From: Lachnospiraceae bacterium | Lineage (GTDB): Bacteria > Bacillota > Clostridia > Lachnospirales > Lachnospiraceae | Length of the DNA stretch: 15,138 nucleotides | Reading direction: 5' to 3' | Assembly (NCBI GenBank): GCA_900769115.1 | Contig: CAAGFJ010000012.1 | Span: 1-15,138 of the forward strand | In this document: positions 1-6,256 of the stretch, piece after piece | Layout of the letters: each line of letters begins with the position of its first letter | Numbering within the stretch: position 1 is the first letter of the stretch | Made by a program: the position numbers and the translations under genes | The notes under the pieces: generated by a model | What the model saw: the letters and a program-made list of their open reading frames with translations, nothing else | Told to the model about the DNA's origin: nothing | Databases searched by the model: none

Positions 1-100
1 CAGTTAATACCCTAACGGCTTCGGGTGTGGCGATAAGCACAGCGTAGTAGATTCTGATACAAACAGCGCGAAACACAATAACGTAAATATCGGTTGCAAG

Positions 101-380
101 GATATAACATTTATCATAAGCAGGTACTTCAGAACCGCCGGTAATTCCTCGAGCACTTAGTGAATGCAACGCATGAACTCTAGTGCGAAAGAGAGCAGCG
201 CTGAATGTGCCACATGATATGTTATATGTCTTGAGAAAATGTCTTGCACCTTGCAATAGCATTAGGAACGTTGGCCGAGCAAGGTGCAGAATTTTTGAAA
301 GACATTTCATAAACTTGAATGGCACATTCTTAGTATCCGCTGCGTGTGATGAGTAGCGACTACATTGATAATGTTATATC
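101..380 (+). ncRNA. Putative large structured RNA of unknown family
   Basis: This non-coding stretch contains a nested set of long complementary segments. Seen directly: 101-110 (GATATAACAT) is the exact reverse complement of 371-380, and the helix continues as 112-116/366-370 past one bulged T. 195-200 pairs with 338-343 (GCAGCG/CGCTGC). 203-212 (GAATGTGCCA) pairs perfectly with 320-329. 237-243 pairs with 301-307. 245-254 (TGCACCTTGC) pairs perfectly with 279-288. A separate hairpin occupies 153-186. All pairs are compatible, giving a closing helix around a short hairpin and one long irregular arm. Chance cannot easily give three perfect 10-bp pairings in correct nesting. I found no hallmarks of RNase P RNA, tmRNA, SRP RNA, T-box or group II introns. 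The strand is uncertain because helices read alike on both; + is chosen from the tandem G-A mismatches in the 153-186 hairpin. The structure may extend toward base 1 and to 447. Confidence 0.5.
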
Positions 381-447
381 TCAAACAACCGATTCATAAC
401 CTAATATTTCGCGCGTCCGTCCGTCACTTACGCTGCGCAAGGGTGAC
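153..447 (+). repeat. Terminal repeat family, long copy (modules A and B)
   Basis: Two short modules here recur, in the same order, on the minus strand at the other end of the window. Module A (153-186) is a helix GCACT-T-AGT, a tandem GA/GA mismatch, then ATGC-AAC-GCAT. Module B (413-447) begins GCGTCCG and contains CACTTACGCTGCGCAAGGGT at 425-444, a hairpin closed by GTCAC (423-427) and GTGAC (443-447). In this copy the modules are about 230 bp apart because the large nested arm (195-343) sits between them. In the far copy they are about 60 bp apart. The family and its function are unknown to me. It could be a structured RNA family or a small palindromic mobile element. Confidence 0.5.
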
Positions 448-449
448 AG

Positions 450-465
450 CGTTTTCAGGAAAACG
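450..465. promoter_or_regulatory. Upstream inverted repeat, LacI/CcpA-like half sites
   Basis: CGTTTTC at 450-456 and GAAAACG at 459-465 form a perfect 7-bp inverted repeat around AG. The half-site GAAAACG is the one that makes up the stronger palindrome at 548-559, about 90 bp downstream. Paired sites of this kind suggest cooperative binding or looping by one LacI-family regulator. No regulator gene lies nearby. Confidence 0.35.
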
Positions 466-505
466 TTTAATCCGCAGTGGAAATTCAAAAAAATCTATTC
501 ATATC

Positions 506-535
506 GTGAAAAAATCCCCAAAAAGTACATATTAT
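506..535 (+). promoter_or_regulatory. Candidate promoter for the ABC/DUF1254 operon
   Basis: GTGAAA at 506-511 is a fair -35, followed by an 18-bp spacer and TATTAT at 530-535 as -10. Transcription would start near 541-543, placing the palindrome at 548-559 just downstream of the start, a typical repression position. A competing weaker option is an extended -10 at 589-597 (TG-N-GATAAA) with no good -35. Neither is strong. Confidence 0.35.
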
Positions 536-546
536 TTTCAGTTTGT

Positions 547-560
547 TGAAAACGTTTTCG
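547..560. promoter_or_regulatory. cre-like operator (CcpA/LacI family)
   Basis: TTGAAAACGTTTTCG (546-560) contains the perfect 12-bp palindrome GAAAACGTTTTC (548-559) and fits the catabolite-responsive element consensus (WTGNAANCGNWNNCW) at all but the last base. It lies about 90 bp upstream of the first operon gene and downstream of the best candidate promoter, so carbon-catabolite repression, or control by another LacI-family protein, is likely. The match is seen; the regulator is inferred. Confidence 0.6.
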
Positions 561-652
561 TTCATAACAGTTTCTTCTTTGCAGGTCATGTGATAAAGTG
601 CAGGACATAACAGGAACCAAGATGTGGTTTCAGATAAAGGAGGGATGACAGC

Positions 653-1462
653 ATGGGTGAGATAAAACAGATCCCCAAGAAGTACATTATTAATGTGGAA
701 CATTTGAACAAACAGTTTATCGTAGACAAACAGCCGATGGAAGTGTTAAGAGATATAACATTACAGATTGAAAAAGGCGAGTTTGTCACGATCGTAGGGC
801 ACAGTGGTTGTGGTAAGAGTACCTTATTAAAGATCATGTGTGGCCTGGTCGGATACGAGGATGGAATCGTAGAACGAAATGGGCATGCCGTGGTCGGACC
901 GGGTCCACGATGTGGAATGGTATTTCAGGATCACAGGCTACTGCCGTGGTTAAAGATAAAAGATAACGTTGGATTTGGCTTAGGACATTTATCAAAGGAA
1001 GAGAGAGCAGAGCAGGTGCAAAAGCATATTGATATGGTCGGACTTCACGGATTTGAGAACAGTTATCCAAGTCAGTTATCCGGTGGAATGTCACAAAGGG
1101 CAGCGATTGCAAGAGGTTTGGCGAACAATCCGACAATCCTTTTGTTAGATGAACCGTTTGGAGCGTTAGATGCACTGACAAGAATTCAGATGCAGAAAGA
1201 GATATTACGGATTCAGCAGGAACAGGGAACGACAATGGTTATGGTTACGCATGACATTGATGAGGCGATTGTACTTGGAAATCGGATTGTTGTAATGAGT
1301 GCCAGACCTGGCGAGATCAAGGAGATCATTTCAGTTAGTGAGGCGGCCAGACGAAGGAACAGTGAGGATTTCAATTATGTAAAGAAAAAGATATACGGAT
1401 ATTTGTTTGCGGATTCAGAGGATGATTACGAGGAACAATATCCGATTGAATATCAGATCTGA
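653..1462 (+). CDS. ABC transporter ATP-binding protein, taurine/sulfonate/nitrate class
   Basis: This 269-aa cytoplasmic ATPase energises the importer encoded by the next genes. Walker A is GHSGCGKST (residues 49-57), the Q-loop glutamine is Q92, the signature is LSGGM (142-146), Walker B is ILLLDEPFGALD (162-173) and the switch histidine is H200 in VTHDIDEA. The order and wording (GMVFQ, LLPWL, DEPFGALD) are those of SsuB/TauB/NrtD-type proteins. The length is normal for the class, with an acidic C-terminal tail (DSEDDYEEQ). The start is supported by AAGGAGGG at 637-644, eight bases upstream. The permease gene begins 18 bp after the stop, so the two are co-transcribed. The substrate cannot be told from the ATPase; the name ssuB would be over-precise. 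Confidence 0.93.
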   Translation: MGEIKQIPKKYIINVEHLNKQFIVDKQPMEVLRDITLQIEKGEFVTIVGHSGCGKSTLLKIMCGLVGYEDGIVERNGHAVVGPGPRCGMVFQDHRLLPWLKIKDNVGFGLGHLSKEERAEQVQKHIDMVGLHGFENSYPSQLSGGMSQRAAIARGLANNPTILLLDEPFGALDALTRIQMQKEILRIQQEQGTTMVMVTHDIDEAIVLGNRIVVMSARPGEIKEIISVSEAARRRNSEDFNYVKKKIYGYLFADSEDDYEEQYPIEYQI

Positions 1463-1480
1463 CAGGAGAAAGGAGAGTAT

Positions 1481-2263
1481 ATGAATACAGTGATTCGAAA
1501 AACAATATTGGCGTTGGTGATACCGGTTATTATTATAATGATATGGTTTTATACAACAACGTATATGGTAATTCCCAAAGGAATTCTTCCAACCATACCG
1601 GATGTAGGGCAGACGTTTTTGGAAATGTTAAAGAGTGGACAGTTAGAGAATGATATTGCGGTGAGTATATCAAGAGTTTTGAAAGGATATTGTATATCCG
1701 TTGTTTTGGGAGTGACACTCGGATCTCTGATTGGTATGTACCGATCGATAAAAGAATTGTTTGTACCGGTTATTACGGTGATTCGACAGATACCAATGAT
1801 TGCATGGATTCCCCTGGTCATCTTATGGTGTGGAATTGGTGAAACATCAAAAGTTGTCATTATTGTGTTAGTTGCATTCTTTCAGATACTTGTCAATACA
1901 CAAAGTGGAATTGAGAGTACACCGAAGGGATACATAGAAGTTGCAAGACTTTATAAGCTTGGAAGATGGAAGACGTTTATTAAGGTATATCTGCCACATG
2001 CAATTCCACAAATTCTGGTTGGATTACGATTGGGATTAGGTGGATCGTGGATGGCGGTTGTGGCAGCAGAGTTAATTGCGGCGACAAGTGGCATAGGATA
2101 CCGAATGAGTTCTGCACGAAGTAATATGCAATCCAACGTTGTGATCGTTTGTATGATCTTAGTCGGTCTGGTAGGCGTATTGATGGATCGAGGGATTGGA
2201 GTTCTGTTTACCGCATTAACACCTTGGATACGCATAGAGAATGAGAATAGAAAAGAGGGATAA
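1481..2263 (+). CDS. ABC transporter permease, SsuC/TauC-like
   Basis: This 260-aa integral membrane protein forms the channel of the importer, probably as a homodimer because only one permease gene is present. Hydrophobic segments lie near residues 8-29, 69-87, 93-117, 124-140, 187-203 and 220-247. The cytoplasmic EAA-type coupling loop that docks on the ATPase is at about 153-178 (EVARLYKLGRWKTF, then LPHAIP). GLRLGLGGSWMAVVAAE at 181-197 is typical of the taurine/sulfonate permease group. A good AAAGGAGAG site precedes the ATG. The stop at 2261-2263 is two bases from the next start, indicating tight translational coupling. Confidence 0.92.
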   Translation: MNTVIRKTILALVIPVIIIMIWFYTTTYMVIPKGILPTIPDVGQTFLEMLKSGQLENDIAVSISRVLKGYCISVVLGVTLGSLIGMYRSIKELFVPVITVIRQIPMIAWIPLVILWCGIGETSKVVIIVLVAFFQILVNTQSGIESTPKGYIEVARLYKLGRWKTFIKVYLPHAIPQILVGLRLGLGGSWMAVVAAELIAATSGIGYRMSSARSNMQSNVVIVCMILVGLVGVLMDRGIGVLFTALTPWIRIENENRKEG

Positions 2264-2265
2264 AA

Positions 2266-3555
2266 GTGAATGAAACTTTGACAGAGAGAAAGATAGCACA
2301 GGAGTTATATGAATATGCATTTACAATTGTGTGGGCGGATGCCATGACGAGTGGCAGCCGGGAGTTTTATACCACATTACGGCATAATCGGAGATTCATT
2401 GAAGCAGAAAGAAGAATGTACAAACCGAATCAGGATACATTATATTCGTTTCTTCCGATTCAATTAGAACATACACCGTATATTTTAGAGATTCCTCGCT
2501 TGGAAGATGATAAAAGATATCTGCTTGTTAATATATTGAACCTTAAGACTGAGATGGTATTGACGAAAGGAACCAAGAATGAGAACAATGGAGCAGGTAA
2601 ATATATTATTCTATATCGGGATGAGAAAGTACCGGAAGGCTATGAGGATTATATTCCGATCCGAAGTGGGGACTCGAGAAATTATTTCATCATTCGATTA
2701 GAATCGTATGGAGAAAATGACTATGGTAAAGCAAATGCGATACAGGATCAATTTGTGATGCGGGCATTGTACCCAGAACGTATCGTGGAGAGGGAGTCGT
2801 TGCCGGACGGATATAACGGACAATCTTATTTTATGACACAGATGAAACCGGCGGAAATTATCCGTCGTTTGCAGGGAATGATTGCGGATACACGGCATGA
2901 TGAGACAATGCTTACTTATATGAGACAATTAAAGTTATTAGATCCGGCATTTTCTTATGAAGAATTACCGGAACATTTGCAAAAGGAGATTGCATCCGGT
3001 TTTGAAGACGGATTGCAGGCAATATTGCAGTATTCCGGAACGGAAGGGTATGAATCAAATGGCTGGCATGCATATATAGATTCTGTAGGTGAGTATGGAA
3101 GGAAATACCGATACCGGGCACATATTAATTATTTTGCAGTTATGCCGAATTTGTATACCGATACGATCTATCCGAATTTAGAAACGGATTCAGATGGAAA
3201 TGTATTAGATAGCCATAAGACATATCATCTGCATTTTAAAAAGGGTGGACTGCCGCGGGCAAAATATTTCTGGTCGATCATTTTATATGGAAAGCCAAGT
3301 GAGCAGTTAGTGATTAATCCATATAAAAAGTATCTGATTAACAGTCATGGAATTGATGATTTTTATTTTAATGAAGATGGATCGTTGGATGTTGTGATCG
3401 GACCGGATAAGCCACAGGAGGAACGTTATTTTGCAAATTGGATTCCTTCTCCGGTGGAAGAAGATTCCTTTACGTTGTTGATGCGGATATACGGACCGTC
3501 TAAAGAATTATTAGAAAAGAAATGGGAATTTCCAACGATATTGCCAGTGGAATAA
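2266..3555 (+). CDS. DUF1254/DUF1214 domain protein (first copy)
   Basis: This 429-aa protein starts at GTG; AGAGGGA at 2255-2260 gives correct spacing. The N-terminal DUF1254-like part has the diagnostic KPNQDTLYS (53-61) and EIPRLEDDKRYLLVNI (75-90). The C-terminal DUF1214-like part has YFWSIILYG (334-342), FNEDGSLDV (368-376), NWIPSP (391-396) and LLMRIYGP (404-411). There is no signal peptide or membrane segment, so it is predicted to be cytoplasmic, whereas many proteobacterial members are exported. It lies between permease and binding-protein genes, two bases after the permease stop, so a role in handling the imported compound is the natural inference. The reaction is not established here. 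I recall a Vibrio homologue (VPA0735) being described as a metal-dependent inositol polyphosphate hydrolase but cannot verify this; it should not be transferred without testing. Confidence 0.85.
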   Translation: MNETLTERKIAQELYEYAFTIVWADAMTSGSREFYTTLRHNRRFIEAERRMYKPNQDTLYSFLPIQLEHTPYILEIPRLEDDKRYLLVNILNLKTEMVLTKGTKNENNGAGKYIILYRDEKVPEGYEDYIPIRSGDSRNYFIIRLESYGENDYGKANAIQDQFVMRALYPERIVERESLPDGYNGQSYFMTQMKPAEIIRRLQGMIADTRHDETMLTYMRQLKLLDPAFSYEELPEHLQKEIASGFEDGLQAILQYSGTEGYESNGWHAYIDSVGEYGRKYRYRAHINYFAVMPNLYTDTIYPNLETDSDGNVLDSHKTYHLHFKKGGLPRAKYFWSIILYGKPSEQLVINPYKKYLINSHGIDDFYFNEDGSLDVVIGPDKPQEERYFANWIPSPVEEDSFTLLMRIYGPSKELLEKKWEFPTILPVE

Positions 3556-3575
3556 AAGAAAAGGAGTGAATGAAA

Positions 3576-4628
3576 ATGAGAGTGAATAAGAAAAAAATAT
3601 TAGGTATAGTATTATTATCAGTAATTATGGCAACAGGAATAGCAGGGTGCGGTAAAACGGATACTAAGTCATCCGGTGCAATAGAGGAAACAAGTGAAAC
3701 GGTAAGTGAACAGCAGGAAAAGGTTATCCGAATAGGGGGACCGGGTTCTGAGGATTCCGCTTTGAATATGGAATTAATGAATGTAGCATATCGGAAAGGA
3801 TATTTGAAAGAGGAATTGAAAAAAGCCGGGTATCAGCTTGAGTTTACATTTTTTGCAGGAGGAGGTCCTTCCTTAAATGAAGCCTTGGTGGCAGATGAAT
3901 TAGATGTTGTGACATGCGGAGATCTTCCTGCATTTGTAGGGAAGAGTAATGGAGTGGATACAACCTTGATAGCTTCTGTAAATGCGAATTTGCAGTACGG
4001 AATTGTGGTGGCAGATGATAAGATTCAGGATGCCAAAGATTTAGAGGGGAAAAATGTAATTGTGCCGGAAGGAACGTCAATCCAATATTTTTGGGAAAAC
4101 TATGCAGCAGAAAAGGGGATTGATACAAAAAAAGTCAATATTATTAATGCGGTGGAAGATGCAGCATCGTTATTGATGACAGGGGATGCGGATGCAGTTG
4201 TTTCAACAGCATATGGAATTCAATCCTATGTTTACATGGGTGTTGGACGGATCTTAGATACAGGTGCAGGCTTGGAAAATGCACATTCTACTTATGTTAC
4301 AGTTGCAAAGAGTTCTTATCTGAAAGAGAATCCGGATGCAGCCGTTGCAATCAACAAAGCATTGATTGATGCATATCAGGCAGTTACAAAGGATGCTGAT
4401 GTTTTGTATGAATCAAGTGCAGGTGATAATCTTCCGGCAACAGAATGGGAAAAGGTGTATGCATACGATACTTCATTTTCTTACCTGAATCCAGAAATTA
4501 CAAGTTCTGAAAAGGATTATTGGGAAACATTTAATCAATGGTTGTATGAACACAAATTAATTAAGGAAAATATTGATTTAGATTCTTTTATTGATACGTC
4601 TTATTATGAAAGGGCAATTGCAGAATAA
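3576..4628 (+). CDS. ABC transporter substrate-binding lipoprotein (SsuA/TauA/NMT1-like)
   Basis: This is a 350-aa extracytoplasmic binding protein. A basic N-terminus (MRVNKKK), a hydrophobic stretch and the lipobox GIAGC with Cys25 show a lipoprotein signal, followed by a Ser/Glu-rich linker. The mature part fits the NMT1/SsuA fold: VIRIGGPG start, FFAGGGPSLNEALVADELDVVTCGD, then DAKDLEGKNVIVPEGTS and a domain containing LLMTGDADAVVS. It should capture a small anionic or sulfonate-like ligand and deliver it to the permease. An in-frame ATG lies 6 bp upstream at 3570, but AAGGAG (3561-3566) is only 3 bases from it and 9 from 3576, so 3576 is preferred. It is unusual that the binding-protein gene sits between two DUF1254/DUF1214 genes. 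The substrate is unknown. Confidence 0.9.
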   Translation: MRVNKKKILGIVLLSVIMATGIAGCGKTDTKSSGAIEETSETVSEQQEKVIRIGGPGSEDSALNMELMNVAYRKGYLKEELKKAGYQLEFTFFAGGGPSLNEALVADELDVVTCGDLPAFVGKSNGVDTTLIASVNANLQYGIVVADDKIQDAKDLEGKNVIVPEGTSIQYFWENYAAEKGIDTKKVNIINAVEDAASLLMTGDADAVVSTAYGIQSYVYMGVGRILDTGAGLENAHSTYVTVAKSSYLKENPDAAVAINKALIDAYQAVTKDADVLYESSAGDNLPATEWEKVYAYDTSFSYLNPEITSSEKDYWETFNQWLYEHKLIKENIDLDSFIDTSYYERAIAE

Positions 4629-4640
4629 GGAAGAATGAAA

Positions 4641-5942
4641 ATGAGAAGAGATAAAGTTGAAAAATTATATCAGGCATATATTTATGCAATTCCAATTGTT
4701 ATGTACCATTTACAGAGAGTGTCTTCTACGAATACAGTAAAGGCAAATGCAAAGAAATCACCTGTCAATCAGTATATACATGCGGAAGGTTTGGCGGATC
4801 CAGCTTCAAAATATATTGTAATGTTAAATATGGATACCGTATATTCGCATATCTATTTTGATCTTCGAAAAGAACCAGTTTATGTTAAGAAACCGGCATC
4901 CGACCGCTACAATTCATTTGAATTGATTGATGCGTATGGGGATTGTATTGATATTTTAGGAACCGGATTTATTGGAGGAGATGAAGAGACAGAAGCCGTA
5001 TTGGTTGGTCCGGATTATCAGGGAGAATTACCTGGGGATATTCATATTATACATTCACCAACGAGTGATCTTTGGGGATTTATCCGCATCTTATCTAAGA
5101 CAAATAATAATGAGGATTGTCAAAATATTAAAAAGATTCAGGATGGATATGAAGTGCGACCGCTGTCAGCAAGATACAAACCGTATATACAGCCGGATGG
5201 AAGTTACAATTCCCAATATGATTTTGTTCCTTTTGAAAAATTGAATCAGCTTACGACAGAAGAGGTGTTTCAGATCTTTAATTGGATGCTTCCAGGCAAT
5301 CCGGGAAAACATTATGATACGGAATTGTTAGAAAGTGTTGCAGAGGATGGAATTGGTATTGGAAAAGAGTTTCAATTGAACAATCTTCCGGAAGAAATCC
5401 GACACGAAGTAGCACAATTCCATGAACGGATGGTTAATGAATTTGACAACAGCCGTTATGGATATATGATTGGAGACTGGATGCTTTCTTCTCATAATAT
5501 TGCCGATTTTAAAAAAGACTATATATTCAGAGCACATATTGCGTGGGGCGGAGTTGGAGCTAACCCGATACAAATGGCTATTTATCCAAGTCATTTATTG
5601 AAAACGGGAGATGATGTGGTTGTTCATTTCTATGATAAGCCGGCAGTACGGACGGAAGATGGTGGATTCTGGTCGATATCCATATATGGATTAGATAAGT
5701 TTATTATATCGAATGAGATTGGAAGATTTGGATTAAATGATCGTAGTAACCTGGTATATAATGAAGATGGTTCTTTTGATATCTTGATACAGAAGGAAAG
5801 ACCGGAAGGGAAAATGGTAAATAACTGGCTTCCAAATGTGGGAAAACCGTCGCTGATCGTGTTACGGTTTTATCTGCCAACGGAACAATTGTTGAAAGAT
5901 GAATGGAGATATCCGGAGATTCGGGTGAAGGATGGAAGATAG
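4641..5942 (+). CDS. DUF1254/DUF1214 domain protein (second copy)
   Basis: This 433-aa protein is a divergent paralogue of the one encoded at 2266-3555. The N-terminal part opens with YAIPIVMYHLQRV (15-27), a classic DUF1254 beginning, and has LNMDTVYSHIYFDL (62-75). The C-terminal DUF1214 part has GGFWSISIYG (341-350), YNEDGSFDI (373-381), NNWLP (394-398) and VLRFYLP (407-413). No signal peptide is seen. The upstream ATG at 4635 is a single base from the AAGGAAG site (4627-4633), while 4641 is seven bases away, so 4641 is chosen. It is the last gene of the operon; its start region resembles that of the binding-protein gene (GAATGAAAATGAGA in both). Two non-identical copies may act as separate enzymes or as a heteromer. 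Activity is unknown. Confidence 0.85.
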   Translation: MRRDKVEKLYQAYIYAIPIVMYHLQRVSSTNTVKANAKKSPVNQYIHAEGLADPASKYIVMLNMDTVYSHIYFDLRKEPVYVKKPASDRYNSFELIDAYGDCIDILGTGFIGGDEETEAVLVGPDYQGELPGDIHIIHSPTSDLWGFIRILSKTNNNEDCQNIKKIQDGYEVRPLSARYKPYIQPDGSYNSQYDFVPFEKLNQLTTEEVFQIFNWMLPGNPGKHYDTELLESVAEDGIGIGKEFQLNNLPEEIRHEVAQFHERMVNEFDNSRYGYMIGDWMLSSHNIADFKKDYIFRAHIAWGGVGANPIQMAIYPSHLLKTGDDVVVHFYDKPAVRTEDGGFWSISIYGLDKFIISNEIGRFGLNDRSNLVYNEDGSFDILIQKERPEGKMVNNWLPNVGKPSLIVLRFYLPTEQLLKDEWRYPEIRVKDGR

Positions 5943-5982
5943 ATAACCTATGAACAATCTGTGAAATAACATTGTATCTCCA

Positions 5983-6011
5983 TTGACAAGAAATGTGTGG
6001 TTATATATAAT
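5983..6011 (+). promoter_or_regulatory. Perfect sigma-A consensus promoter
   Basis: TTGACA (5983-5988), a 17-bp spacer and TATAAT (6006-6011) match the housekeeping consensus at every position. Transcription would begin near 6018 and meets the terminator-like hairpin at 6041-6069 after only about 50 nt. The 5943-6256 gap otherwise holds no convincing gene. Confidence 0.75.
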
Positions 6012-6040
6012 CAACCTATTGAGTCTGTAGGCTATATGGG

Positions 6041-6069
6041 AGGGCTATCGTATATACGGTAGCTCTTTT
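6041..6069 (+). terminator. Intrinsic terminator, possible attenuator before azlC
   Basis: GGGCTATCG (6042-6050) pairs with CGGTAGCTC (6057-6065) over nine base pairs, two of them G-U, around a TATATA loop. The A at 6041 faces a short T run (6066-6069). It could end the preceding operon. Because a perfect promoter sits just upstream, it could also attenuate azlCD transcription or end a small RNA. The U-tract is short, so termination may be partial, as an attenuator would need. I saw no clear alternative antiterminator helix. Confidence 0.6.
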
Positions 6070-6256
6070 CCATGTGCATCCATAATCGGGCAGGCGGCTA
6101 TTCTTACTATTGCTGGATGGGAATGATTCAGGGCAATATATCTGTAGAGGGACAATAAAGACATTGCGAAGGGGATGCGGTGTGTTGTATATTTAAGGGA
6201 GCATTTTGTCAACTGACAATATAGAGTGTGCAAGTAACTTAGGAGAAGAGATTGAT
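6070..6256. other. azlC leader without a recognised gene
   Basis: Nothing here reads as a convincing protein. The visible structure is the inverted repeat TTGTCA-AC-TGACAA (6206-6219), a possible operator about 40 bp before azlC, and GCATCC/GGATGC near the two ends of the interval (around 6075-6080 and 6173-6178), which could close an RNA stem. No T-box motif is present. A decayed gene cannot be excluded. Confidence 0.25.

Noticed and set aside
1..380. Known housekeeping RNAs (RNase P RNA, tmRNA, SRP RNA, T-box, group II intron)
   Set aside because: None of the conserved core sequences I know for these was found on either strand. A likeness of minus-strand bases near 12-30 to a 16S rRNA segment (ACACCCGAAG) does not extend.
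365..610. 81-codon + strand frame over the end of the structured region
   Set aside because: It spans the palindromic operators and module B, has no ribosome site, and its residue make-up is unlike a protein of this organism.
834..1235. Minus-strand open frames within the ABC ATPase and other genes
   Set aside because: They are antisense shadows of well-supported + strand genes with no ribosome sites or family motifs.
6087..6191. Open frame reading GRRLFLLLL... to a stop, possible remnant gene
   Set aside because: No start codon with a ribosome site and no recognisable motif; low complexity.
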